DNA from: Xiphydria camelus
Taxonomy: Eukaryota > Arthropoda > Insecta > Hymenoptera > Xiphydriidae
Direction: 5' to 3'
NCBI GenBank assembly: GCA_963678675.1
Contig: OY783197.1
Coordinates: forward strand, 21,991,934-22,055,933
DNA length: 64,000 bases
The position numbers and the translations under genes are program-made. Shown here piece after piece: positions 10,736-22,680 of this stretch (positions are counted from its first letter, which is position 1; the number at the start of each line of letters is the position of its first letter). Below the pieces are notes generated by a model that saw nothing but the letters and a program-made list of their open reading frames with translations, searched no databases and was not told the DNA's origin.

Positions 10736-13233
10736 TTTCACTGATCTCGATGAAATTTTGTACACGCTATGCTTTAAAATAGGGTGGAGAATATTATCTG
10801 CATTTGGTTTACAAAAACCTTCCCCTACTACTCTTTTCAACCTCTTTAAGCAAATTTTGCACGTGCAACTTTACAGTTTTTCGCAAATATCTCAGAAACG
10901 GTGAAAAAATCGGCGAGATCGAATGGTGATATTCCGCAAGCCCATAAAATTTTGTCAAATAGCGTTGGATCGGTTCAGATCGGACAATTAGGAGCCGAGG
11001 AGTTCGAATTTCTCGAAAACTGACTTCATTCGTTTTAATTGCAACGCAAAAATTGTATATGTTTATTAACAAATGAAACAACTTTTCGTTATTTGATAAA
11101 TGACTCTTCATGTAACCTACCTCACTGCAGAAACTTTTTACGAAATTGATCAAAACTTGAGCAACGCCGGGTAGACCAGCTGGTTATACTTACAATATTT
11201 CGATTGGTCGACGATAATATTTTTCTTCCCGCCGAAAAACGCGTCGAAATATATAGCGCCCGCGACGCATCCTTTACCACCGTTAATAATCACCGAAATA
11301 ACAAGCTTCGTTAGCCCTCCACGCACAAGAAAGAATAATGGGAGCGCTATCGCTCCTAATTAACTAATAAATGGATCCCATGCGCGCGTTTACGTAACGC
11401 ACGTCGCCTCCGCATTGACCGCGTTGATGTATGTATAGGTGTGGGTTGGACGTTGCTATATCCACAGGGGACCGTGAGCTACACACGTGTGCGTATCTAG
11501 GCGAATGTGCACACGTCGTCGTACGTGCATATTGCATTATCTATACGATGCTTGTGTCGTGTTCCAGTGCATTGTCCTTTCAATCAAGGATGGTGCCGAT
11601 CATATTCTCACTTTTTTGCTCGAGCGTTGAAAGTAGGTGGCGAGGGGGGAAGAGTAAAGGGCAAAAGAGTCGGATCGCGCGTTTCTCCCCCGTAGAAAAG
11701 TTCAACGCCGCAAGGTTAGAGCGCGATAAAGGAGTCCAAACGAAGTTTTCGGAGGCTCCTTTGTCGTTCCATCGATTTCGCCGTTGGGAAATATTTTGCG
11801 AGACCTGGAAGTGTCGTAAAAGATTCGAATTCTAAATAGTGATATAGATACTCTTCGGTCCTTCTGATGCTCTCGTTCCCGATCCAGTAAACCGGTACGC
11901 GAACCCTTCGCGGAGTCGCTGGTTCGTTACATAACGAGCTCTCGGTAACCGAGTGCCAATTACCTACGTCGTTATGTCGCCGAGACTCTGACGCGTCTCG
12001 TCAACCGTGATCTACGATCGTTGGTAAGGATTAAAGCGCGATAACGCGCATCGAATCTCCCCCATCCGTATTTTGATATAAATTTATCATTTTTCCATGC
12101 ATTTGATTTTAATTCCAGAGTGCCTTTATTATTATCGCGAATAAAGGGCTTACCAATTACCCGTTGAGTTTACCTTACAGATATATAAAAAATCTATATT
12201 TTTGACCTATGCGTCTATATTAGAGGGGGGCAGGTGGGTTTCGAATGTTCTATATCGACTTCTCGATGTCCTTAATCCACCTTATCCGGAACACTCGCGG
12301 CGGGAGCCTATATGCGGAGGGAGGCTCACCTTATCTCGGCCCTTTCAGCTTCATCCGAACCCCCACCGAGGGGTGCGATGTCGTTTGTCGGAACGACTCG
12401 ATTCGCCCAGGAATTTTCGTTGCGATATAAACGAATAGGTCGATAAAAACCGCGTTAAAAAAATAGTCAAATTCGAAGAAAAATTAATCTTTCCTTCTCC
12501 CTTTTCTCGAGTAAGCCGTCTAACACCCTTCCATTAGTTCCGACAGTTCCACTGACCCCGTTCACTGACCCTCTCTCCTACCCTTTCCCTTTCGTCCTTT
12601 CCTTCGCTTTCCGCGATCCTGCCAGGGGCGTATGCGGCGAGCGACACCCTTCTCCACGTAAAGAGACTCGCACGGTAGAGTCGCGCCACGTATATACAAC
12701 GACGACGACGTTCTATCAGGGGATCAATACAAAAGCTCCCTCGGAAAATTCTTAAATTCCGAGAAAATTGAATCCCTTTCCCTCTCACGCGTTCTCCTCT
12801 ATCAAGGAAAAGCCAACCGACGCCCTCCCAGCCCTGGCAGTCCTACTGACCCCGTTCACCGACCCTATATCTCCCACCCTTTCCCTTTCACCTTTTCCCT
12901 CCCCCGTACTACGAGCCTGGCAGGGGCGAAGGCGCGCAGCGAGAGCGGTGCCCTCTCGCCAAGGGAAGAGATTTACCAGCAAGGTTCCCGCAACGCGACG
13001 ACTCCGCCGGGAAGGTCCCCCAGGTCGATACCGGCTGCAGCTGATGTGCTCGACGTCGCGATGGGGCGGTGAAGGAGGGGGAGGACGCGGAGGGGTGCGA
13101 GGAGCGGTTGATATCTATAGGGCGGAGGGAGGTGAAAGAGGTCACGTTCGAGGAGCGAGGGAGAGACTGCGAAATGGAGAGCGCGCGAGGAAGTAAGAAG
13201 TGGGGGGAGGAATATAGAGAGGGAAAGAGGTGG

Positions 13234-13283
<50 letters not shown>

Positions 13284-13554
13284 CGGAGGAATGAGGAATA
13301 TACGAGTGAACGTAGAAATTGCGAATAGCGACGCAGCGATGATGGTGCACCGTAATGATGATGACTCTGGCGATAGAGCACGATTCGCTGATGGCTACTA
13401 CGTACATGTATACATGTGCATTTCCATGTACGTGTGTATACGCGCGTATACATTCGCTCGCACATGGACGTCTCACTTCGGGCGGCGATTTCGTCGTCCG
13501 ATCGCTCTCCGTGGGACACGCGTTTACGATCTTGCGTATGTGCACTGAGGAGCA
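10736..13554. other. Gene-free region
   Basis: 10740-11160 is AT-rich and may be an unassigned old repeat. 11160-13300 is CpG-rich, with paired similar blocks near 12533-12640 and 12835-12940 (both contain GACCCCGTTCACTGACCCT-like sequence and CCTGGCAGGGGCG-like or CCTGCCAGGGGCG sequence), suggesting a diverged local duplication. A GA run spans about 13235-13279. The long open frames around 12768-13624 on both strands are produced by this composition. Confidence 0.5.
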
Positions 13555-14006
13555 TAATTTGGTCAATCAAACCAAAATCTTGGAAATGATGACCGAAACG
13601 TTTGGTGAAATATAGATCCTCCATCTGTGTTTGGTTAAATTAACCAATTTTTGGTTAGAATAACTATCTGCTAAAAATACCGGATAGAAAATGATAGAAG
13701 ATTGTAGAAAAGATACAAAAATACCATAGAGTGAAAAGTTCTATTGTTTCTTATAATTTTCATATTGAATATCATAAAAAACAATAAGATCGACGCGTAA
13801 GATCTGTATAAGTTTCTATGGTACCTATTTATTATAATGCGAAAATTATGAAAAACGATTGATTTCACGCTCTATGGTAATTTTGAAACATTATTGCTAT
13901 ATTCTATCGTTTTCCATCGAAAATTTTTAGCAGGGTAAACATTTGGTTCGAATAACTAAACATTTGGTTACAAGAACTAAATATTCGGTGCAACTGACCA
14001 GTATTC
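13555..14006. mobile_element. Family C element (copy C4) interrupted by a palindromic insertion
   Basis: The flanks match family C at 57980 and 58230: CCAAAATCTTGGAaATGATGACC, TGTTTGGTTAAAyTrACCA and TTTTTGGTTAGAATAACTA on the left, ACATTTGGTTCGAATAACTA on the right. The interruption is annotated separately. Confidence 0.72.
13668..13933. mobile_element. Palindromic MITE inserted in C4
   Basis: The ends CTGCTAAAAATACCGGATAG and the inverted copy of CCATCGAAAATTTTTAGCAG form imperfect arms of about 30 bp. Inner blocks such as ACCATAGAGTGAAA also recur inverted. It splits family C sequence. Confidence 0.72.
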
Positions 14007-14744
14007 CGAGAAAAAAATGCGTTCGAGTCAATGAAACGTGTTTTTGAATAGTTCTAAGTGGACATTTATTTGATTAAAATGAATATCGTTTGAACGTATA
14101 TAAGTATTTTCTATTTAATTGAATATTATTTGGATCAAATCAATATTCATTCGAATAGATGTATTCTTAGACCTACCAAGAAACACATTTATTTCGATCA
14201 AGCCAATTTCTGTCTCAGTGCGTTTATTCGCGAGAGTACAGCACCTGTGCCTTATTCCGTCGTCCACGATCGCACCACTTTTCAAAGGCCAACGACTCCC
14301 CTGCGATATATACGGAGAAGGTACGCGCGCGGAACGATCCCTCGCCTCGCCGGGAAAGTCTTCCTTCGAATGGTCTCTCGAAAAGTCATTTCGGGAAGGC
14401 GGAATCCTAACGGAGTTCCGAGTTGGGAAAAAGGAGAGAAAAGAAAAGTATCGCGCGGAAATTCTCCGTGAGAGGATCGATGCGGGCTTCCCGAGAAAAT
14501 TCTCGCGTCCGGATACACCTATAAGGAGAGAGAGAGAGAGAGAGAGAGGGACGCGTTGGGAGAAAATTTCCCCTCTTCGAAAGCCTTATTCCTCGCGGGC
14601 AGATACCACGGAGAGCTTAAAAGCTCGGGCCTCTCTTATCGATAGGCCGTAACTGACGATAGTCGCTCTCCTAAATTTCGATTTTGACAGTGAATCTTCA
14701 GCGGTAAACTTGACATAGAGCTCGATTTACGCGCGCAAAGCTGG

Positions 14745-14975
14745 GTTTTGCTGGGAATTTTTTTTATCACGATTGAAACATTATTTGTGATAACGAAAGA
14801 TATGTTCAATAATGGCAAGTGTAATTGCAACCGCATCGACATTTTTTTCCGGGGTACAATTATTTGCTATACCAGCAAATATTTGTGCTATTATTGGACA
14901 TATGTTTTTCTGTCACTGATAATATTTTTGTCATGATAACGGGAAATTCTCAGTAGAACTTCATTAAAACTGCAA
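14745..14975. repeat. Family J dispersed repeat (copy J2)
   Basis: TTTTGCTGGGAATTTTTTTTATCAC start and ATTTGCTATACCAGCAAATA core shared with J1 at 5650-5965. Confidence 0.55.
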
Positions 14976-16955
14976 AATAATTTTTTTTGTGTGCAATCGC
15001 GAAAGCAATTGAGATTCGTAAATGCTCTCCTCAAAGGAGTGAAACGAGAATCGTGCCGAATTCGACCTCGACGACAAACCTTCGTCCTCCTTATAATATA
15101 CACCCCGATCGAATAAATTTCCGTTCCGAGCTTACAATTCACAAACTACGCGTACCATGTACAAATTGGTATGTACTCTTCGTGAGCCGGTACGACCTGG
15201 TAGGGGGGTTCCGTGGATGGTTCTCCATCTCTTCCCGAAGCCTCGCGTGCCTCTTCATCGCGGAATATATTTATAAACTCCGCTGAAACGAATCGTCTTT
15301 GCCTCGCCATTTAAATTATATAGCTACGAGCTCGCGAATATATCTATTATCTCGTTCATTCTCCTCGGCTTTCCTGTGCCGCGCGCTCGTGGTCTCGAGA
15401 CTCTCGTGACCGGGTAAATCGGCCAACGCCTATAAGCCATCTCGATACTTATCGATTTCTCTTTTCTTTAGAAAATATAATACGTTCATTCTCCACCTTT
15501 TCTCGTTAATTCTTCGTGGTCACACGTCCGTACAGTTCTGCGATGATCACACATGGGTCAATTTACACTTCTTTAAATATTAGCCACATTAACCGATCTT
15601 TAAATAATAACTACATGAACCGATCTTTAAGTAATAGCCACATGAACATCCGTACGATTTAGATCGACAAATTATGGACATATTAAAAAACGATCGTGAA
15701 TATGTCGATTCGTGAAAAATGAGCTGCTGAACTATTATAAGAGTTTCATAACTTCTTTATTCTTAGAGTTTTTTTTAATAAAGTCTACGGGTGATTCTCA
15801 TGAGATATAGTATTATATTTTGAAGCGATAAATAATTCTATAGAGTGCCAGTTTTAAAAACATTTTTTCTGAAGCCCGAAAAAGGTTTTTACACTGAGAA
15901 AAAACACCTGGTCAATTTTAACCAAGTTATTTTTCCGAGTTCTTAGAAGAAGCTTATTCCAAGATCTAGCGGGGGTCTAGTTATGATTGTAAAAAAATGA
16001 AGTACAGTCTGCTTCAAAATTGAAGCCTGGATCAAGTGGATTCTTGTTGACCACAGAGGGTTAATAACGGGGCGACGAGAAATCACCAGTTGAAATCAAT
16101 AAGCGAAGGACGTATTTCCATGGCTCCTTTCGCACAATACATCCTTGTATATACAAACAACCGGCCCGTGTATACCGACACGACGTCGGAAATTATAAAT
16201 ACACACACACACACACACACCGCGTCGTCGATGATCGTACCACGAGTATAGCGCGCGCGCACGTCTCACCATCCGTTCTCTCGACGAGCCCCTCCCTTCC
16301 ACCCCTTCGCCCCCGCCGCCGCCTCTTCCGACAGCGCTCACCCGTCCTCTCCATTCCCTGACCTCGGTAACCTTGACCTAGGCTCCCTCGGGTCGATCAA
16401 TCGATACGCGGGACCACCGCCCGCGATGTGCGTCCGATACTCCCTCGAATCGGCTAATTGCGCAATCGCTCGCGCACGTCCGTGTAGGAAACTGTACAGG
16501 GATTCTATTCTCGTCGACATTGACAGCGAGAACGACGTCGACGAGGAGTGCCTACCGGTGTATGACATCGGCGCACATCGCGGGCCGCGGGCGCGCTACA
16601 GTTTCACCGGTGCCAGGTTTCGGTTAGGGTGCCGCCACACCAAAGCTAAGCGTCCGAGTGGATTTATACATCATTCGTTTTTTTGAGTTGATTCGTCTCG
16701 TTTCTCGTGAAGATAAAAATTCTGTGCGCCGATACGGATTGCGTTGAAGAGTTGAAAAATAATTTTCCGTTTCATAATAATCTTTTTTTTATTGATTAAT
16801 TACTCATACTTCGATTTTTTGTTGATCTTTAATTTATCATTCGTTGATCGTCTACACTATTAGAATGTTTTGTAAATTCACAATATGATTGCAGTATAAA
16901 AGTAAGTATATAAAATTTAGAAAACGAATCGTGAAATCGTATTTTATTGTGATTC
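14976..16955. other. Gene-free region with short repeats
   Basis: Holds the 27-bp triplicate at 15571-15651 and an AC run at about 16201-16220. 16240-16690 is CpG-rich with overlapping frames on both strands and no recognisable product. Confidence 0.5.
15571..15651 (+). repeat. Three tandem 27-bp repeats
   Basis: Units begin at 15571, 15598 and 15625 with CTTTAAATATTAGCCACATT, CTTTAAATAATAACTACATG and CTTTAAGTAATAGCCACATG. Spacing is exactly 27 bp. Confidence 0.85.
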
Positions 16956-16959
16956 TAGA

Positions 16960-17163
16960 AAAGTTTAGTTTAACTGAATTTTTTGTGGTTAAATATATAG
17001 TTATTTAAACAAATGTTTAGTCGAGGCAGTTGAGTACTTGGTTACTTCTGCTAAATTTTAATTACTTTAACTACCTATATAATTTTTCGAGATGACCATA
17101 TATTTAGTTGGCCGCCCGTAACCTTAAAATTTAGTTAAATCAAACGGTTTTTTTCTGAGTGTA
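16960..17163. mobile_element. Family A element (copy A5)
   Basis: Contains AAATATATAGTTATTTAAAC, TATATTTAGTTGGCCGCCCG and the terminus TTTTTTTCTGAGTGTAC. Matches the other A copies. Confidence 0.68.
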
Positions 17164-17409
17164 CGGAAGAAATTTATCGGATTGGAATTGGTTCCGAGTT
17201 TTTTTTTTGCGCAGTGTCGCCTCAATGATGGAGTGACGTCAGAAGGGGAGCTCGAGATTTAACCGAGGGAGGGAGTTGAAACGGGGAAAATTGGGGGACG
17301 GATACGGTACTCGACATAAAATTATCCTGACTCGTTTGGTCCTATTATATATCATTCTCGAATTTATGTCATTCTATTCCGTAGAACGGGAAAAGCGTGA
17401 CACATTTTC

Positions 17410-19224
17410 GCCGATTAAATAAAAATTCAATTTCCGCGGGATTTTGTAGCGGCACTCTCTCCGTACACGTGTCCTCGAGTTATACCGAAGGGACTATCGT
17501 GACTGTTCTCTCTTGCGGACGGTGTAAATAGTTCAAGTGCGCTGCGCCTCTCTCGTAACTGTAACTGCAATTGCAATTGGCGATTACGCGCCGTTGCAAA
17601 GCGCGCGGCTCTCTCGTATATATACAATTATGTCGTCCCGAGCTATCGAAGCTCTCCGCACGAGAGAGTTCCGGGTCTCTCTCTCTCGATCGACACGTAC
17701 GCGCCGGAATTCGATCAGCGATCGATCGCGATTTTCCCCCGAGGATTCGCGTCGATCGCTCGGCCCGGATCGGCGGCTATAAAGGGAACGCACGGCATCG
17801 ATTTATTGCATAGAATTATAACGATCTCCCATTGCATTTTTGCCTCGGACTTACATATAATAACGATACCGATCTTTTTTTTTTCCCGCTTGTTTCAGAT
17901 ACTCCCGACATCGCGTAACCCGCAGCGACAACCGCACGACCGGTCGAAGCGAGAAACCAACAAGATCGGTAGAGATCGCGATATCGGCAAGTGCATGCCC
18001 CACACCCGAAGTGTCCGGGGAGCCAAAAAGAGCCGCAACAGAGGCGTCTCGCGTTCCCGCGTCGCGATCGGTAACGGCGGCTACCCGTTGTGTTCCTAGT
18101 GTACGCGTCGTGCGCGGTGTGAAGTTCGGGACGCTTTTCTTTCTACTTCCGGGAAACAGTGTCGCCAGCGTCGCGTGCAAATTCGCGGTCGGCAGTTGTG
18201 AAATTCTTCCGAAAGACTGATTCGAGCCTAGTCCTCCGTAAAGATGTAATAGATGGGCGTGTGATATTAGAGAGGAAAGAAAAAAGAGAAAAGAGGGTAC
18301 CTACATATATACGTATTCATAAGAAAAAGGCAAAGAGAAACTAGAGAGTATTTCTATTTAAAATTCCGATCTCTGTATTAACTTCCTTAACGATCTCTCG
18401 CGTGACTCGCCAAAGTGGGTCTAGAAATTTTGATACGAAGAGAGAAAATTGTATTTCGCAGATTCTTTCGACGAAACTATTCTCCTTCATTTTCGAGGCT
18501 TTGAAGTAGAGCCGTCAAATTTCAATTGAAAAATCGACGATCCACGCTAGCGTTATCCCTTCCGGAAGACGATTCGGAGGTATATACGCTCAAGGGAGAA
18601 AACTCGTAATGTGATTAATCTGTTCGCGATCTCTTCGAGAATTCAGAAGCGTGCGAATAAACATAAATTGTACAAAGCGCGTCGTATCCTCGAATAAGTG
18701 AATAACTCCATCCAAGAGGGCAGGAATATTTTTTCGACGCGCGAAAGTTCGTTCGATACACCCTGTTCAAAATTCGATTCTCACGTGAAACGGGAAATCA
18801 AATCGGTCGCGTTGAACGCGGTGATTTTCGTAGTTGCGTGATAAAGAAAAAGAAACGTTACAAGAGAAAAGAAACTCAGAGACATATTTCCCAGTGTTTA
18901 AAAAAAAAAGGATTCTTCGATATATATATATACCTATACGCGTACACATAGCCGCAAAGATATTCAATATATTATATATATTAACAAATTTTTATTTCCT
19001 CGAGCTACGTTGATCGTGCTCGTTCGAACGGTATTAATAATAATAGAATATTAAATATTCAAAATAAAGGAGAGAAAGTACAGCTGACTCGATAAACGCG
19101 AGCTCGACGAAAGATTGAAAATTTTCGAATTCAGCGCGAGTGTAAAATTTCTGCATTTTCGTCGCACGTCATTCGAGCGATCGGGAGCAATCAGTGTCGA
19201 CGGAGAGGATACGAAGAAAACAGG
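17410..19224 (+). promoter_or_regulatory. Probable promoter and 5' UTR region of the protein-coding gene
   Basis: CpG-rich DNA at about 17430-18240 precedes the first coding exon. A pyrimidine-rich acceptor (run of T, then cccgcttgtttcag) ends at 17898 and could start a 5' UTR exon at 17899 that runs to the donor at 19475. That transcript would carry several upstream ATGs. From 18240 to 19220 the sequence is AT-richer with no coding signal. No TATA box or initiator can be fixed with confidence; the placement is inference from composition and position. Confidence 0.35.
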
Positions 19225-19475
19225 ATGTACAAGGATCCGAACGGCTCGCCGAGCAGTGGCGCTTCGACGAAGGGCGGCGATGTTGAGCTGGTCAGCAGAT
19301 TCTTGGCTCCGCTCTGCGCGAGGGACGAGGTGGCCAGAAACATCGCTCTGGCCGCTGCAAGAACTACCGTCGAAGGATGGCTCGGCGGGGTTGGCAGTCC
19401 CAATCATTGGGACGACAGTGGCGAGATGGAGGATTGTGCTGGCACGTCGGGGAAGTTTAAGGGACAGGACGGGAG
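19225..19475 (+). CDS. Coding exon 1 of an unrecognised protein (residues 1-83 plus two bases of codon 84)
   Basis: The start is the first ATG after an in-frame TAA at 19093-19095, with no in-frame ATG between. The exon ends at GGGAG followed by gtgagt, a strong donor, leaving AG of a split Arg codon that exon 2 completes with G. Residues 1-18 are Gly/Ser-rich. Residues about 19-53 look helical and amphipathic, with Leu, Val, Ala and Arg spaced through DVELVSRFLAPLCARDEVAR and onward to a Trp-Leu-Gly end. No signal peptide or membrane segment is visible. Codon use is GC-rich at third positions. The family is not recognised and no function is assigned. The splice match to exon 2 is exact in phase, which supports the model. 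A further upstream non-coding exon is possible. Confidence 0.75.
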
Positions 19476-19507
19476 GTGAGTTCGAAACATTACATATATC
19501 AAGATTC

Positions 19508-20030
19508 GCAGCGTATCCCCTATTCCTCTTTATTTTATTTTTTTAAGTTTACCCCTTTTCACCCTAAAACTCGCGATTTCCCCCTTTTTCCTCTATAATT
19601 CAATATTTTTCCTCTAAAATCACCAGTTATTCAGCTTTTCCGTTGAGCTTTCATTGTTTCTTTTTTCATCGTTTTGGATTACGCAAAAAGGGTCGAAATG
19701 GTCAATTTCTTTTTTTTTTTTTATTAAATGGCACTATAATTCTTACAGCATTTACTTGCATCAATATTTCGTTTAGAATATGAAAATCTGGTTGAATTAA
19801 TCTTTCTTACCGAAAACTAGATTTCCATTTCCTTAAATCAAATCACGATACTCAGATTGAAATTACTTTTGACATGAGATATACATTTTTAAGTTACAAA
19901 AACAGTCTTCATTTCCTTTATAAATATTGGTGTTTCATCTTAAAAATGATTATTTTTTTAAATCACTGCACGTTTCTAATTTCTGGTAGATCTCCTTTTT
20001 TAACAAAAATTGTCTCCTTTTCTCGCTTAA
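19508..20030. repeat. Family G dispersed repeat (copy G2) in intron 1
   Basis: Shares CACCCTAAAACTCGCGATTT, TATTTTTCCTCTAAAA and GAGATATAcATTTTyAAGTT with G1 at 3505-4017, in the same orientation. Confidence 0.7.
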
Positions 20031-20210
20031 AAAAATATTCTTATTTTAAGTTCAATTTTTAATCCGTATACATTTATTCAATATCAAACGAAAAAGAAGT
20101 CTAAAAGAATAATTATTCACAAAGTTATAAGTGTGTTTCTCTCTTCGACATTGTGACGTCATCGAAACACCAGAGAGATACACTTATGCCAAGCAATGAG
20201 TGCGATAAAG
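20030..20210. repeat. Family H dispersed repeat (copy H3), reverse orientation, in intron 1
   Basis: The reverse complement contains TGACGTCACAATgTcGwAGAGAGAAAC and TTGCTTGGCATAAGTG, as at 36350-36430 and 41290-41380. Confidence 0.68.
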
Positions 20211-20742
20211 ATAAACTAACAACATAATTATGTAGATGCACTTCAAAATATAGTTTTCCAGCTTAAGTAAGGACGAAAATAGAAATAAAAGAATGTGGGG
20301 GAAATAATTGTGTCCAAATTTATCGAATCTAAAATAAAAAAGGCAAAGCCGAATTTAATGAAAAAGTGAATTGGAGGCGATTAGCCGACCTTAGGATTCC
20401 CTGGTGAACAGGCAAAGGTCAATCGTCGTTGAAATAAGGTTTCGGGAAGCTCCAGCCGGGAGGTTTCCACGCCTTTTTTCCCTCTGTAAATCTCGAGAGC
20501 GAAGCGAAGACGACCGCGGTAACGCGCGTAGTTCGATACGAGGTATATAGCAAGAAAGAGGCTGGCACGAAGATCGTCGAGCCTCTTACTTTGCTCCTCC
20601 AGCTCGGATACGGCCCTGAACAAGAATTAGAGGTCGGGTTTCTTTCCGAGGCTCTCGCTTATTTAGTTATGCGGACACGTAATCCCGGTGAAATAATATA
20701 TATCTATCTTGTAATGATCGTCGGCTGATGCCGGGCGGTGGA

Positions 20743-20978
20743 CTAGGATGCTCGGGAAAAAGAGTACAAGTCAAAAAATGGTATTGCTCAGAAAACACCT
20801 TTATTTGTTTCTATTGAAACACAAACCGTCGAAAAAAATGTATAAAATGAAAATAACACTTCTCATAAGAACCGTTAAATGCATGTAGCACACAAATATC
20901 TCTAGGAAAGTAGAAGAAAATTGTAAAAGTGTTTTGGTAGGCGACTTTGACTTATACTCTTTTTCCCGGGCATCCTAG
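20743..20978. mobile_element. MITE R in intron 1
   Basis: The ends CTAGGATGCTCGGGAAAAAG and CTTTTTCCCGGGCATCCTAG are inverted with a single mismatch over 20 bases. Similarity continues for about 30 bp (AGTACAAGTCAAA versus AGTATAAGTCAAA). About 236 bp, non-coding. Confidence 0.85.
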
Positions 20979-21269
20979 ATTATATATGTAGAGTGCATCG
21001 ACATCCTTTTACTTTTAAACGTGTACACAATTATTTACACATATGCTTCGGTACACGAATATGCTATTCAAAAAACAACGGGCAATCGTGGAGGATAAAT
21101 AGAGCAGCAGTGTAGTTTCGAATTGTAAACAAACATTAGTTTAATCTTCAAGGATATAAAATAATTAAAAAATAACAGGATATAGCTTCGGGTTTTAGTA
21201 GTATTTACCACAGAGGATACATTTTACTAGCGTCTAACGAGGGCCATCCTTTCTGATTCTTCTTCTCAG

Positions 21270-22521
21270 GTACGACATGAGCATCGAGCGGTCACCCTTG
21301 AAGTCGATACCACAGAACGTCCACAGCACGGCAAGAACCGCCCTGCCGCCGCTGCAGGACAACTTCCGAACGGAGGGCTTCTTCCCCCAGAGCGTCACCG
21401 ACCACCCCGCCTTCCCGCGGGACAACAGCCTCGATCCCGGCGATCGATTTCCGTCGGGTTCCTTCGACGTCGTCGACGGAAAGTTCGGCCACGACGGCGC
21501 CTTCGGCTGCGCCGCTAACGAGAGGCGATACCTCACCGAGGGTGTCGACAAACTCGGCAACTCCACATCCTCCGACGAGGGCAAGGGCTTCAAGATCGAG
21601 GGCAAGAGCCACTTCAGGTTCAAGGACGCCGATGCGAGGTTCGGCTCGTCCAGCGAGAGCGAGAAGAAGTTCCACGACTCGTCGAACGAGCGACTGAACG
21701 AGGCGTACGTCGAGGAGAAGTATCGCGGTAGGGACGGCAAGAACGCCTGCAAGATCAAGGGTGCCAAGCAAAAGGTGGAGGACGACGAGCCGGACTCCGA
21801 CACGAGGATCTACGGGAAGAGTCCGAAGTTCGACAACAATTTCGCTAACTACAGAAAACAGTCCGCCTGTCCCAGCGATCACTACGACCTGTCCAGCGGA
21901 AATTTCGTCACGAGGAACGAACAGTTCGTGGCGAACATCGACTTCGAAGGTCCCTTCGACCGGAGGAATCTCAACTTCCGGGCGGGCACGGCCGAACGGT
22001 TCCGGGAGGGCACGGAGGAGGTGGCGTTCGATGACGAGTTCAAGCCGCTCGACGGCGTGGTCTTCAATACATTGGAGGGCTTCGATAATCAGAACCTGAA
22101 CACGTCCCTCGGTTCGGAGAACATGAACCTGGAGGATCTGGAGGAAGCGACGCGACCGCCGTGCGAAGTGAAGAAGGCCGAGGCTCGTCAACAGTTTTGT
22201 TATCGTCCGGATGTTGCGCAGGATTGTCTACGCAATAACGAGGACAGAAAGTTCAGCGCCGGGCAGATAAAGAGGCCGCTCTCACAGGACGAGGACGTGT
22301 CGTCGAAGAACGGCAGGGTCCTGGAGAGCCCCGAAGTTACTCCCGGCGATGTGGGGAGGCTGCTGAATCTGGGGAACGCGCTGGACGGTCCGCGACAGGC
22401 GCAAGCCAACAAGTACTTGAGCTTGGTCAGTCTGCATCTGCCGGTGATACTGCGACTCAGTGTCAACTGCCCCTTCCAGAACGTGAGGATCAAGTGCGCG
22501 GAGATTCTGGAGATGGTCAAG
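21270..22521 (+). CDS. Coding exon 2, large central exon of the same unrecognised protein (residues 84-501)
   Basis: The exon follows an acceptor with a pyrimidine-rich tract ending tcttctcag. It stays open for 1252 nt with strong GC3 bias (AAG, TTC, GAC, GAG), quite unlike the AT-rich introns. Residues about 84-448 are rich in Lys, Glu, Asp, Ser and Phe, lack long hydrophobic runs and are probably disordered. Short Phe/acidic patches such as FEGPF and FDDEF occur. Residues about 449-501 change character: LNLGNALDGPRQAQANKYLS leads into Leu/Val-rich helices and then PFQNVRIKCAEILEMVK, which reads like a small folded helical (perhaps ARM/HEAT-like) segment. The exon ends at AAG followed by gtagga in phase 0. 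An antisense frame at 21292-22191 is a composition shadow. If intron 2 were retained, the frame would run 29 more codons to a TAG at 22609. Confidence 0.85.
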
Positions 22522-22680
22522 GTAGGAGATTTTTTTGGAGTTGTGATTTTAATGATTGTCGAAAGAAACATTAAGAAATCTTCTATACTCCCTGAAAAGC
22601 TTCAAGAATAGAATCAAAGTTTGAAGGAACGTACTTACATTGATAAAAAAATGTTTAAGTCAAATAATATTTGTATGACA

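Larger units (their letters stand above)
19476..21269 (+). other. Intron 1 (1794 bp)
   Basis: GT-AG intron splitting an Arg codon after its second base. It carries three repeat insertions: a copy of family G (19508-20030), a reverse copy of family H (20030-20210) and the palindromic element R (20743-20978). Between and after them it is AT-rich DNA without coding signal, apart from a CpG-richer patch at about 20380-20640. Confidence 0.75.

Noticed and set aside
10809..11153. 114-codon minus-strand frame in a possible old repeat
   Set aside because: No recognisable protein family, and no second copy in the window to test it.
12973..13624. Long open frames on both strands (159 to 197 codons)
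   Set aside because: They span a GA microsatellite and CpG-rich DNA; the products are Ser/Leu or Arg/Glu repeats without protein-like content.
21292..22191. 299-codon open frame on the minus strand
   Set aside because: It lies wholly antisense to exon 2 and follows from the GC3 bias of that exon; no independent gene signal.
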